DNA of 64,000 bases, taken from positions 186,001 to 250,000 of the forward strand of contig NZ_JAVRHV010000001.1 in assembly GCF_031846385.1 (NCBI RefSeq), read 5' to 3'. Within the stretch, counting starts at the first letter, position 1; each line of letters begins with the position of its first letter. This document shows, piece by piece, positions 7,848-16,683 of this stretch. A model generated the notes under the pieces. That model worked only from the letters and a program-made list of their open reading frames with translations. It was not told the DNA's origin and searched no databases. Origin of the DNA: Urechidicola vernalis. Lineage in GTDB: Bacteria; Bacteroidota; Bacteroidia; Flavobacteriales; Flavobacteriaceae. A program made the translations under genes and the position numbers.

Positions 7848-7916
7848 TTTAGTCAAAATTTAACTGAAGTCTCATAGTAGTTTTGGAGTATCATTAATTC
7901 CAAAAACCTATAATAT

Positions 7917-8987
7917 ATGAGAACTTCAGTAAAAATTTCCGTATTGATGGCAGGCATAATTTTAATGGCTTGCTCTCAAAAAAAAGAACCACACCGCGTT
8001 GCAATTAACAAAGCAATCGAAAACCCAATTGTAGAGAACGGCTCTAATAATGTTACATTTGAAAACAGATCAGTTGTATTTATTACTGGGTATGATACAG
8101 GAAGTAAAACGTATTATACCGATGCTAAAGAATACTTTGCCAGTCAAGATGTAGAAATTGTAGATACTGCTTACTCACTTCAAGAAATGCTTTTATGGTT
8201 GAATATTAACTATAACGATAAACCGTATAGTGAAATTCATATTGTAAGTAATAATAAATGGACTGAATTGCCATTAGAAACAACCATAAAAGGTGAGCGT
8301 GTAAATGCTCAATCAATTCAAAAAATAATTAGTTCAGGGGCATTACCAGTTTTAAACTCCAATGTATTACAACCTGCATCAAAATTAATATTACATGCGT
8401 CGAATTTGGGGGCTAACACACCGCTTTTAGACGGATTTAAACAGGCCTTTAGTACAGAAGTTTCACCAACAGTTGTTGCGGCAGAAATGGTGAGTGTATT
8501 TGGCAGTGAGTTTACATCACATTATTTAGCAAAACCTTATTATACATTTTACCCAACTGCCAACTCTCCGGGTAGAGTTGATTTGGCAAAGCAATTTAAA
8601 AAAGCGTACCCTAACGCAGAAGTTGATTGGTTATCAGTTATGAATAATCAAACAGAAAGGTACCAAGGAGATATTTACAGTTATAAATTCAATATTCCGT
8701 TAAACTATGAAATTGATTTTGAGAGTGATGAAGAAATACCAAATTTCAATTCTACCGAAGATTTAAAAGCGTGGATGAAAGACAATGAGAAAATTTCAAA
8801 AGATTTAGAAGTACTAGGTATTCCTTTAGAAAAATTTAGATTATACGAAACTGTTAGAAACGAAACGCTTATAATCAAGGGTAAGGTTACGGTGGTTTGT
8901 GTTTTAGAACCTGTAATGAATCCAGCATATCCAAGTGATTATATGATACCGACCATAGAGAACTTAAGATTGTATAATAACCTATAA
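7917..8987 (+). CDS. hypothetical lipoprotein with possible DUF4347-like N-terminal region
   Basis: 356 residues with a lipoprotein signal whose Cys follows LMA (about residue 19). Residues 50-200 contain VVFITGYDTGSKTYY, a LLWLN helix and SEIHIVSNNKW. This order recalls the DUF4347 domain of large exported proteins (a strand, a region for counting or clustering, a strand ending in S/H), but the match is from memory and weak. The rest is unrecognised. The leader from the -7 box at 7878-7885 contains a TTTTGGA/TCCAAAA hairpin (7881-7905). No operon partners are close: the next gene, on the same strand, begins about 240 nt later. Confidence 0.6.
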   Translation: MRTSVKISVLMAGIILMACSQKKEPHRVAINKAIENPIVENGSNNVTFENRSVVFITGYDTGSKTYYTDAKEYFASQDVEIVDTAYSLQEMLLWLNINYNDKPYSEIHIVSNNKWTELPLETTIKGERVNAQSIQKIISSGALPVLNSNVLQPASKLILHASNLGANTPLLDGFKQAFSTEVSPTVVAAEMVSVFGSEFTSHYLAKPYYTFYPTANSPGRVDLAKQFKKAYPNAEVDWLSVMNNQTERYQGDIYSYKFNIPLNYEIDFESDEEIPNFNSTEDLKAWMKDNEKISKDLEVLGIPLEKFRLYETVRNETLIIKGKVTVVCVLEPVMNPAYPSDYMIPTIENLRLYNNL

Positions 8988-9003
8988 TTAGTGGTTAGTT
9001 TAT

Positions 9004-9060
9004 GACAGAAGGGATCTGAAATTATGGTGGAAGATAAATCGACATTCCTTTCTGTCTTTT
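9004..9060 (+). terminator. possible weak terminator
   Basis: GACAGAAGG (9004-9012) can pair with CCTTTCTGTC (9047-9056), followed by TTTT, after the lipoprotein gene. The loop is long (about 34 nt) and there is one bulge, so this is tentative. The rest of the 8988-9231 gap shows nothing but the -7 box TATATTTG at 9208-9215, which serves the next gene. Confidence 0.3.
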
Positions 9061-9231
9061 AAAAGAAAGTAGTAGTAAGTTAAGCGTTGTTGTTCCTGTT
9101 GATATTAAATTACATGCCTTGGTCTGGAAGTAATTTAATTGAAACGGGAATGGCATTTTTATTGCTATAAATAATTGAATTTAAAATAAAACAACAAAGC
9201 ATTAAGTTATATTTGTGTGCCCACTGAGTCT

Positions 9232-12123
9232 ATGTATATATTTAGAATAGTTTTCTCATTTTTATTAATTGTTTCATGTGCAAGCAATGCACAAAACTTT
9301 CAGTTAACAAATTTTAGTTTAGAAGAAGGGGTACCTCAATCGCAAGTAAATTCTATTGAACAAGACAATTTAGGAAATTTGTGGTTTGGTACAGAAGGAG
9401 GAGGGATTGCTTATTTTGATGGTATTTATTTCAATAAGTTTGACCGTTCGACCGGCTTACAATCCAATTTTATTAATGACTTACGATGGATAAATGGAAG
9501 ACTGCATATTGCGACAGATAAGGGATTGTCCATAAAAGAAGGGAGGTATTTTATAAATGTTCCTTTTTCAAAAGTTTTCAAAATAGAGGCGCATAAAGAG
9601 GACGTTTTTTTAGTAACCTCTGAAGGGGTTATGATTTATGATGGTATCGATATTAAGAATTACATATTACATAAGTCTATTCGTGATATTCAAGTATTTG
9701 ATGATAAATTATGGATTGTTACGAATAATGGAATATCTAATATTTATATAGGAGATTCGATTTCGAAGATTCCTAAACCTATAATAGCTGGAAATTTCTC
9801 TGATATTAAAATTTCAGGAGAATATATGTATGTCATTGACAACTCTGGGGGTGTTTCTAAATTTAATAGCGACTATATATTAGTTGATACTTTATTTAAA
9901 GGAGAGGGGATTTCCAGTATTGATCTAATAAATAACAAATTATGGATTACGGTTGTCAATAAAGGTTTACATCAAATTGAACTTCCAAATTTTTCAGTTA
10001 AACGAAGGTATAACCAATCGGCAGGTATTCCAAATAACGGAGTACTTTCAGTATTTAAAGACCATCAAGAGAATATTTGGATAGGAACAAAAAGGAATGG
10101 AGCCTTCAAATTAAGAGAACATCAATTTGAGTATTTATTTAAAGGGAAACAGATTCAAAGTTTGTTGTATGATAAAGAATTTATGTTGCTATCAACGCCT
10201 AAAGAAATCATTAAGGTATCAAACAAAGGAATAGACAATATTCCTATTAAAGAACCGATTAGTTCTTTTGCAAGATTTAAAAAAAATATTTTAGCGAGTA
10301 CCTCGAATGGATTGCTGGTATTAGATTCATTAGGAATTAAGGATACCATTGGAATTGAAGAAGGATTAACATCTGTAAACATTAAGAAAGTATTAGAAAG
10401 AAATGGAAAGATTTGGCTGCTTTTTAAAACTGGAGGGATTTCAAGTTTTTCTTATGACCTTGAAAGAAAAGAAGTTTACAATTATATATTTTATGATAAA
10501 AATGACGGATTGTATGATGTGCAAATAATTGATTTTAATGTTGATGCAAATGATAAACTTTGGTACGTGTCTAGGCAGGGTTTTTTTGGCTTTATTGAGG
10601 GTAAGAGGTTAAAACATTTAGGTAGACTATTACCAAAGGAAGTAAAGATTCAATCTTTATTAATCCACGACAATATTTTGTTTATAAATACTAGAGGTAA
10701 TGGTATTTGGAAAAGTAGTATTTCTGATGATTTAGATTTTGTGAATATTACAGAAGATACTCCGTTGAATTATAAAAACAGTCAACAGTTAGTTTTTGAT
10801 TTAAATAATTCTTTGTGGGTAGGTACTCTAAACGGTGTCTATAAGATTGAATTTCATGTTGATTTCAAAGTCAAAACAACAACTCATTATGGGTATAATG
10901 AGGGATTTATTGGTTTGGAAACGACGGCAAATACTTCGACTTTAGATATATTCGGAAATCTGTATTTTGGGACAAGAAATGGCCTAATGGTAAATAAATA
11001 CTATTCAAATGATGGATCCAAATTTAAACTACCATTAGGTTTTAAAAAGGTGGATGTTGTTTATGAATCCGTAGATACAATTAATTTACAAAATTGGGAA
11101 AACAGTAGCAAGGTACTGTATTTAAAACCAAATCAAAATCATATTTCGTTTGAATATAGTTCGGTTGATATAGATCGACCAAATGAAGTTTTGTACCGTT
11201 GGAAATTGAATTCTGAGTCTTGGAGTTCATGGTCTAAAAATAATTCTATTAGTTTTCCGAATATAAGTTCTGGCTACTACACGTTTATGGTGGAGTCAAA
11301 ATCTATGGATAATAGAGCTAGTGATCCTATTCATTTTCAATTTTTTATTGCCCAAAGAATTACTGAAACTTGGTGGTTTAAAATAGGAGTTCTTATTAGT
11401 GTATTTTTAATTCTTTCATTTAGTATTTGGCGAATTTTTATAAATTATAAAAAGCGAGTTCAAACCAAACAGAAGCAATTAGAACTAGAAAATTATTTAA
11501 TTTCTTTAGAGCATAAAGCATTACAATTACAAATGAATCCTCATTTTATTTTTAACGTGTTAAACGGAATTAAAGCCATGAGTAGAACAAATACAAAGAA
11601 AATGGACGAAGTCATAAATACATTTTCAACATTGCTTCGAAATACCTTATTGAATTCTCGAAAGGAATTAATCTCTCTTGAAGAAGAAATCAGTTCTTTA
11701 AACGATTACATAAAAATTGAACAATTAATGCGAGAGACTCCTTTTCAATTTGACGTTAATTTAAATTTAAAAGAGGCCTCTGAAGAAATTTTATTGCCAA
11801 GTATGCTTATTCAGCCGTTTGTAGAAAATGCGGTTAAACATGGAATTTCTACAAAGGAGGATGAAGGTAAAATAGAAGTTAATTTTAATCAAATAGGTGA
11901 AGAACTAGAGATAGAGGTTATTGATAATGGGATTGGTTTTTATAGTTCTAAAAAGAAATTAAAAAATGTTTCTCACCAATCAGTTGCAGTAGCCTTGTCA
12001 AAGGAAAGAATTACTACATTAGCAGGACAGAACACTACAAAAATAGTAGAGTTAAAAGATTTGAATTCTAATGTTGTCGGAACAAAAGTAATATTTAGAA
12101 TTCCACTAATAACAGATTATTAA
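9232..12123 (+). CDS. LytS-type sensor histidine kinase with periplasmic propeller
   Basis: 963 residues from ATG 9232; an alternative GTG at 9217 would fall at the predicted transcription start set by TATATTTG at 9208-9215. A signal peptide ends near SNAQ. Repeated two-component-propeller motifs (NLWFGTEGGG, NIWIGTKRNG, LWVGTLNGV) form a beta-propeller sensor, then a Y_Y_Y-like domain, one membrane segment (about 720-740), a coiled-coil linker and a His_kinase domain with QMNPHFIFN (phospho-His about 771) and an N-box/G-box ATPase. It should phosphorylate the LytTR regulator encoded 3 nt downstream. The signal is unknown. Confidence 0.88.
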   Translation: MYIFRIVFSFLLIVSCASNAQNFQLTNFSLEEGVPQSQVNSIEQDNLGNLWFGTEGGGIAYFDGIYFNKFDRSTGLQSNFINDLRWINGRLHIATDKGLSIKEGRYFINVPFSKVFKIEAHKEDVFLVTSEGVMIYDGIDIKNYILHKSIRDIQVFDDKLWIVTNNGISNIYIGDSISKIPKPIIAGNFSDIKISGEYMYVIDNSGGVSKFNSDYILVDTLFKGEGISSIDLINNKLWITVVNKGLHQIELPNFSVKRRYNQSAGIPNNGVLSVFKDHQENIWIGTKRNGAFKLREHQFEYLFKGKQIQSLLYDKEFMLLSTPKEIIKVSNKGIDNIPIKEPISSFARFKKNILASTSNGLLVLDSLGIKDTIGIEEGLTSVNIKKVLERNGKIWLLFKTGGISSFSYDLERKEVYNYIFYDKNDGLYDVQIIDFNVDANDKLWYVSRQGFFGFIEGKRLKHLGRLLPKEVKIQSLLIHDNILFINTRGNGIWKSSISDDLDFVNITEDTPLNYKNSQQLVFDLNNSLWVGTLNGVYKIEFHVDFKVKTTTHYGYNEGFIGLETTANTSTLDIFGNLYFGTRNGLMVNKYYSNDGSKFKLPLGFKKVDVVYESVDTINLQNWENSSKVLYLKPNQNHISFEYSSVDIDRPNEVLYRWKLNSESWSSWSKNNSISFPNISSGYYTFMVESKSMDNRASDPIHFQFFIAQRITETWWFKIGVLISVFLILSFSIWRIFINYKKRVQTKQKQLELENYLISLEHKALQLQMNPHFIFNVLNGIKAMSRTNTKKMDEVINTFSTLLRNTLLNSRKELISLEEEISSLNDYIKIEQLMRETPFQFDVNLNLKEASEEILLPSMLIQPFVENAVKHGISTKEDEGKIEVNFNQIGEELEIEVIDNGIGFYSSKKKLKNVSHQSVAVALSKERITTLAGQNTTKIVELKDLNSNVVGTKVIFRIPLITDY

Positions 12124-12126
12124 ATT

Positions 12127-12870
12127 ATGTTGACAGCCGTTTTAGTTGATGATATGTCTAACGCTTTAGAATTATTACAAAGCGACATAGCGTTGAATCA
12201 TCCTGAAGTTTCTATTATTGGAACTGCATCTAGTGTAATTGAAGCTGCAAAATTATTAAGAATAGAAACTCCGGATATTTTATTTTTAGATATTATGCTT
12301 GGAGATGGAACCGGATTCGACCTACTTGAGATTGTACCAGAATTATCATCAAAGGTTGTTTTTGTAACGGCAAGTGATGAGTTTGCATTAAGGGCATTTA
12401 AGTTTGCTGCAATAGATTATATTTTAAAACCGTATACGGACGAAGATTTAAGCAATGCTATTGAAAAGGCAAAACGTCAATTGAGTATTGACAAACAGCG
12501 GTTAAGTATTTTGAAAAAAACGTTGGAGCAGCCAACAGAAATTCCGGAAAGGATTTCATTGAGTACACTGGATAAAATTAGTGTTGTAGAAATTAAAGAC
12601 ATTATTAGATGCGAATCAGATAACAACAATACTATGTTTTACTTTAGCTCTGGACAAAAAATATTTGTGACAAAAACATTAAAATATTTTACTGATTTAT
12701 TATTGGAGTGCGGTTTTATAAGAACGCATCAAAGTCATTTAATTAACAAAAGTTATATTCGGGAATATATAAAATCAGATGGAGGTTATTTAATTTTAAG
12801 TAACGGTGTAAATATTCCGGTTTCGGTTAGAAAACGTGCAGAAATATTAGAAAAATTATCGAAATTATAG
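12127..12870 (+). CDS. LytTR-family response regulator
   Basis: 247 residues. The receiver domain (1-115) has the acidic pair D8/D9, the phospho-acceptor in FLDIMLG at D55, and the conserved Lys in ILKPY. The C-terminal LytTR DNA-binding domain (about 145-245) contains the expected IIRCESDNNNTMFY and FIRTHQSHLINKSYI blocks. It is encoded 3 nt after the LytS-type kinase and 3 nt before the globin gene, so kinase, regulator and globin are one transcript. Family members bind direct repeats near promoters; the target is unknown. Confidence 0.92.
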   Translation: MLTAVLVDDMSNALELLQSDIALNHPEVSIIGTASSVIEAAKLLRIETPDILFLDIMLGDGTGFDLLEIVPELSSKVVFVTASDEFALRAFKFAAIDYILKPYTDEDLSNAIEKAKRQLSIDKQRLSILKKTLEQPTEIPERISLSTLDKISVVEIKDIIRCESDNNNTMFYFSSGQKIFVTKTLKYFTDLLLECGFIRTHQSHLINKSYIREYIKSDGGYLILSNGVNIPVSVRKRAEILEKLSKL

Positions 12871-12873
12871 AAT

Positions 12874-13251
12874 ATGAAAGATTTAGAAAGTAGAGAAGAT
12901 ATCATAAAGTTAGTAATCACTTTTTACAACGCATTACAAAACGAAAGTGAAGAATTAAACACTCTTTTTAATGATGTTGCTAAAGTAGATTGGGAGTCAC
13001 ATTTACCAAAAATGTATGACTTTTGGGAGACTTTGATTTTTCATAAAGCTGCTTATAAAGGTAATCCAATGAAAGTACATTTGCATTTACATTCATTACA
13101 GAAGTTGAAAAAGAAAAATTTTGATGACTGGCTCGTTCTTTTTAAAAGAACTGTCGATGAATTATTTATTGGCGAAAAAGCAGAGTTAGCAAAAATGAGA
13201 GCAGCGTCTGTAGCGACTTCGATTCAGTTAAATACCGTTTATAAAAATTAA
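12874..13251 (+). CDS. group III truncated haemoglobin
   Basis: 125 residues, the usual length. The pattern FYNALQNESEELNTLFNDV, then HLPKMYDFWETLIF, a HLHLHSL helix (haem-ligand His among residues 69-73) and FDDWLVLFKRTVDELF fits the group III (P-type) truncated globins. These bind O2, NO or sulfide in the cytoplasm. The gene is the third member of a tight operon with a LytS/LytTR pair (3-nt gap), which hints that the globin is under, or serves, that signalling circuit. Two hairpins follow the stop codon. Confidence 0.85.
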   Translation: MKDLESREDIIKLVITFYNALQNESEELNTLFNDVAKVDWESHLPKMYDFWETLIFHKAAYKGNPMKVHLHLHSLQKLKKKNFDDWLVLFKRTVDELFIGEKAELAKMRAASVATSIQLNTVYKN

Positions 13252-13252
13252 T

Positions 13253-13285
13253 AATAGGGATGCCATCATAAACGGCACCCCTATT
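13253..13285 (+). terminator. terminator after the globin operon
   Basis: AATAGGG (13253-13259) plus TGCC pairs with GGCA plus CCCTATT (13279-13285), with one A/C mismatch, forming a stem of 11 pairs directly after the globin stop codon. No long T-run follows, but a second hairpin does. Confidence 0.6.
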
Positions 13286-13289
13286 AAGT

Positions 13290-13319
13290 CTAAGTAACTA
13301 TCTTACTATTGTTACTTAG
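13290..13319. terminator. second hairpin between convergent genes
   Basis: CTAAGTAAC (13290-13298) pairs perfectly with GTTACTTAG (13311-13319) around a 12-nt loop. It overlaps the last codons of the minus-strand gene and could end transcription from either side. Confidence 0.5.
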
Positions 13320-14052
13320 TAATGTTGACACGCCATAATTGGCTGTCTATTTTTAATGTTATCTCTTCCCATTCTTCTAGCATAGTATCCCAAGAACCTT
13401 CTCCATTAACTTCTTCATAAGCAGGTTTTATAGGATCCATTATATCTAATTCAGCCATATTTTCCATATCCCAAATTATCACAACATCACGCCCATCATC
13501 AGCATTGAATTGATTGTCATAAACACGCATATTTCCGGTGCCTTTTTTCTCATATGCCTCCGCAATCTTTCCCATTAAAGTTTTGAATCTATAGTAGTCT
13601 CCTCTTTTCAAATCAATTAACCAAAGATTAGCGAACTTTCTGTTCACAACAGGATTAGGATAATAAGAAAGTTTCTCATTAAATCTCCAGTACTCTTGGG
13701 CTCCATAACCTTTTATAAGAGGTACTACTTCTGTATCCCAATGTTCTTCATGTCCGTCACCTGGATTCATATTTTCTAGATCGGTAAACGTGCAAGGTCC
13801 CATTACCCAAACATAGGTACCAGCATTTTTTCCACTAATTACTTGGTCCAAATAACCCTTATTAGGTGCCTCATTGTGAAATTTGTTATTGTGCTCAATT
13901 ACTTTGCTTTCAAAATCTTTTTCATGCCCAATTTTTGCATCAATAAATACAATGGATGCCATTTGATAATCTGTATTCGACTCTTGAGCAAACCCATAAA
14001 GAGAAATTAAACATGCAATTAGAACTACAGAACTGATTTTTTTTGTTTTCAT
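13312..14052 (-). CDS. exported protein of unknown function
   Basis: 246 residues with a signal peptide ending at LYGFAQ (about residue 22). Two half-length regions look related in layout: each has an I/LxxxKxGxExxFES/YRF helix start and a later V/IWDM or VWVMGP strand. This recalls tandem dimeric alpha-beta-barrel units, but it is an impression only. I recognise no catalytic motif. The gene is single, convergent with the globin operon, and preceded by a 220-nt gap holding the palindrome at 14155-14175. Confidence 0.65.
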   Translation of the reverse strand: MKTKKISSVVLIACLISLYGFAQESNTDYQMASIVFIDAKIGHEKDFESKVIEHNNKFHNEAPNKGYLDQVISGKNAGTYVWVMGPCTFTDLENMNPGDGHEEHWDTEVVPLIKGYGAQEYWRFNEKLSYYPNPVVNRKFANLWLIDLKRGDYYRFKTLMGKIAEAYEKKGTGNMRVYDNQFNADDGRDVVIIWDMENMAELDIMDPIKPAYEEVNGEGSWDTMLEEWEEITLKIDSQLWRVNITK

Positions 14053-14154
14053 AATAATTAATTTTAGTTAGTAACAATATAAATAAACCCAATAAATAGG
14101 CTTGGCTTCTAATTGTTGAGGTTAATTATTAGGGGTATGAAAATTGGAAAAATG

Positions 14155-14175
14155 CTAATATTATGATAATATTAG
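14155..14175. promoter_or_regulatory. perfect inverted repeat, candidate operator or terminator
   Basis: CTAATATTA (14155-14163) and TAATATTAG (14167-14175) form a perfect 9-bp inverted repeat around TGA. It lies upstream of the exported-protein gene and downstream of the LuxR-type gene on the same strand. It has no T-run, so an operator is as likely as a terminator. Nothing else stands out in 14053-14272. Confidence 0.4.
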
Positions 14176-14272
14176 AGTGGAGATTTTTCAATAGCAGTAC
14201 AAATATAATTTAATTTTTTCAAAATCACAAAACTTAAGCTGACGTAAATCGCTGTTTTAAAGATTGTTGCCC

Positions 14273-15310
14273 TTATTTAAATTTTACAATGTCTTTTCTT
14301 GATGAAATTTTAAGTTTAGAGTAGATATTATTAATATGGCTTTTGATCGTACTTATACTTACAAAAAGCCGCTCTGCAATTTCTTTGTTTGTTAGGTCTT
14401 GTTTCATCAATTCAAAAACTTTCAATTCTTGACTAGATAGTACTTCTCTATATTTAATTTTGGTGCCTTTAGGTTTCCTTTTCCTGATAAGAACAAAATT
14501 GATACTAACAGAAATAACTAGTAGAATAACAATAATTAAATACTTAGTGTCTACTTTGTCTTTTGTAAATAATAACCTGTCTCGGGCTATATCATTCTCA
14601 TATTGATCCAAATACGAAGTGTTTGGATATGATTTTTCAAGTTTTAGCAGCAATCTTTCATAATAATCCGAGGTTTCTAGGTCCTTTAAATAATAGGGCC
14701 TAGAGAAAGACGATTCGTTGGTGTATAATTGATAACTGTACAATTCGGCCAAAGGTTCGTTTAAACTGCGACTAAAGCGCTGTAATTCAACATTGTAATT
14801 TTTATAAATTATTTTTCGTTGTTCATCACTCTTTGCTTCATGTAAATTAAGTAATAGCACTTCTTGAATTGAATCAATTTTAAAGGTTGCCACATTTTGT
14901 ATTCTGGAATAACTAAATGAACAAAACATCTGATTCAAATTATTTAGAGGAAAATGAATGCTGTCTTTGTTATTTGCAATGAAAACACGGTAATTACTAT
15001 TGCTACAATGATTTAATAAGTGATTGTAGTCCGTTACATCACTAGAACATTTGTCTATGTATATTTTGTAGAACTTGTTTTCTGATGCTAGAAAATCACC
15101 TTTAAACTCAAAATAACCAGTAGCATCAACTTGTACTTCTTGAATTATTTTTTCGGTTAAGAATATTTCTCCTTGTTTGTAATTATCTATAATGCTTAGG
15201 TATACATTTGAATGATAAAATTCTTCGTTTACTTCTCCAGAAAACTTGAATTGACTATAACTTTGAATTGTTATAGATAAAACGAAAAGAAGTAAGATTT
15301 TAAATTTCAT
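14273..15310 (-). CDS. membrane-anchored LuxR-type transcriptional regulator
   Basis: 345 residues from ATG 15310 (MKFKILLL), chosen because the signal peptide starts there; an ATG at 15331 adds seven polar residues. The layout is a signal peptide ending SYSQ, an exported domain of about 230 residues with a DUF4369-like start (FSGEVNEEF... GYFEFKGDF), a single membrane helix (YLIIVILLVISVSINFVLI), and a cytoplasmic LuxR HTH (LSSQELKVFELMKQDLTNKEIAERLFVS). It is thus a one-component regulator that can sense outside the inner membrane and bind DNA inside. The ligand is unknown. It is a single gene. Confidence 0.82.
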   Translation of the reverse strand: MKFKILLLFVLSITIQSYSQFKFSGEVNEEFYHSNVYLSIIDNYKQGEIFLTEKIIQEVQVDATGYFEFKGDFLASENKFYKIYIDKCSSDVTDYNHLLNHCSNSNYRVFIANNKDSIHFPLNNLNQMFCSFSYSRIQNVATFKIDSIQEVLLLNLHEAKSDEQRKIIYKNYNVELQRFSRSLNEPLAELYSYQLYTNESSFSRPYYLKDLETSDYYERLLLKLEKSYPNTSYLDQYENDIARDRLLFTKDKVDTKYLIIVILLVISVSINFVLIRKRKPKGTKIKYREVLSSQELKVFELMKQDLTNKEIAERLFVSISTIKSHINNIYSKLKISSRKDIVKFK

Positions 15311-15350
15311 AGAAGGGTCTGGCTGAAACAAATATAAAACTTAATTTATA

Positions 15351-15381
15351 AAAAAAGAGAAGGAGTTGAAATCTCCTTCTC
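15351..15381 (-). terminator. terminator of the DUF1573 gene
   Basis: GAGAAGGAG (15357-15365) pairs perfectly with CTCCTTCTC (15373-15381) around a 7-nt loop, and the A-run at 15351-15356 gives a U-run on the minus strand transcript. Confidence 0.85.
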
Positions 15382-15393
15382 ATAAATTAGTTA

Positions 15394-15798
15394 CTAGTTT
15401 TTTGCAATAGTATTTCTTTCTTCTTTAAGCACGTTTCCCTTTATTCTTAAAACTTTGGTTACCTCACTTGCATTAGAAGTTACGGTGATAGATTTAGAAA
15501 ATCCACCAATTCTTTTGGTATCATAACCAACCGAAATTTCGGCTGTTTCACCGGGTAAGACAGGCGCCGTAGGTTTTGATGCAACAGTGCATCCACAACT
15601 TACTTTTACCTTACTGATTACAATTGGTGCTTCTCCTACATTTTTAAATGTAAAAACACGATTCCCATCAGAATTTTTGGCAATAGCACCATAATCTACA
15701 GTTTCCTTTTCGAATTCAAATACACCTGTTTTAGCAGTTTCTTGTGCTACCATTACAGTAGATACTAGCAATAATGCAATCATTACAATTTTTCTCAT
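15394..15798 (-). CDS. DUF1573 exported protein
   Basis: 134 residues: a signal peptide (ending MVAQE), then one immunoglobulin-like DUF1573 domain with the typical order FEFEKETVDYGAIAKNSDG, FTFKNVGEAPIVISKVKVSCGCTV and a closing VLRIKGNV. The CGC motif sits in the usual turn. These proteins are abundant in Bacteroidota and lie in the periplasm or on the surface; the exact role is not known. A strong terminator follows at 15351-15381, so it is monocistronic. Confidence 0.88.
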   Translation of the reverse strand: MRKIVMIALLLVSTVMVAQETAKTGVFEFEKETVDYGAIAKNSDGNRVFTFKNVGEAPIVISKVKVSCGCTVASKPTAPVLPGETAEISVGYDTKRIGGFSKSITVTSNASEVTKVLRIKGNVLKEERNTIAKN

Positions 15799-15904
15799 AA
15801 TTTAAATTTTAGTGTTAATAATGAAGCAAACATCATTAAAACTATTTGAGAAAACTGTTTTTAAGGAGTTGAAAAAGGGACTAGACCCCGTTTGAAATTG
15901 AAAT

Positions 15905-16675
15905 TTAAAGTTCTTTTATTTTAATGTTTTTGAATTCAATTCCCTGTCCTTCAGATTGTAGGCCGATATATCCCTCGCTTAGTAATTTTCCGTCTTGTTT
16001 TTGGATTGAATCGAACCTGTTTGCAACACCACCACCAATTTGAGGGTTTGTATAACGTAATACTTCCTTGCCGTTTACCTTATGAATTACTAAAGAATCT
16101 CCATAAACAATTAAATCAGACTGTACCCATTCATTCCATTTGATAGTAGGAGAGGAGGAACTAATACAATGTCTTGGATCCATTTGTCCTTCAAAAATTA
16201 CTTCAGTCCCAGGTGAGCACATATTGCCAGTTGGTCTTGATTTTCCTTTTTCTGCTTCAGCCAGCATTTGATATTCCACAGAAATTGGCCAGTCTTGCTC
16301 CTTTAAAATTGTTTCTGGGGCCTGAGAGTGAAACATTACACCACTATTTCTATAAGTGTACCCTGGAGCATCATCTAACCATTGATCTGTAAATTTATAT
16401 TCAAATTTTAAATGGAAGGAAGAAAACGATTCTTTATAAAATAGGTGTGAATACCGATTTTCAAACTTATCATAGCCATCATAATTAATCTGAATTTTTC
16501 CATCAACAACACGATAGGTGTCACGGTAATTTTCACCCAATTCATGATGTTGCATTTTTTCTACCCAACCATTTAAATTTTCACCATTGAATAAGATCTT
16601 CCATTCGTTTTCTTTTTCTGCACTGCACGATAGTAGCATAGCGTAAATTGTAATTAGCAAAATAGATTTTTTCAT
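15905..16675 (-). CDS. DUF1080 (3-keto-disaccharide hydrolase-type) lipoprotein
   Basis: 256 residues from ATG 16675 (MKKSILL), chosen over an upstream ATG because the lipoprotein signal, with Cys after MLLS, starts there. The sequence WKILFNGENLNGWVEK and the late GYIGLQSEGQGIEFKNIKIKEL block are the two ends of the DUF1080 concanavalin-like fold. Members hydrolyse or bind glycosides, often 3-keto sugars. It starts 8 nt after the rlmF stop and is the last gene of that operon, although the two have no evident shared function. Confidence 0.85.
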   Translation of the reverse strand: MKKSILLITIYAMLLSCSAEKENEWKILFNGENLNGWVEKMQHHELGENYRDTYRVVDGKIQINYDGYDKFENRYSHLFYKESFSSFHLKFEYKFTDQWLDDAPGYTYRNSGVMFHSQAPETILKEQDWPISVEYQMLAEAEKGKSRPTGNMCSPGTEVIFEGQMDPRHCISSSSPTIKWNEWVQSDLIVYGDSLVIHKVNGKEVLRYTNPQIGGGVANRFDSIQKQDGKLLSEGYIGLQSEGQGIEFKNIKIKEL

Positions 16676-16683
16676 GCCCGTTC

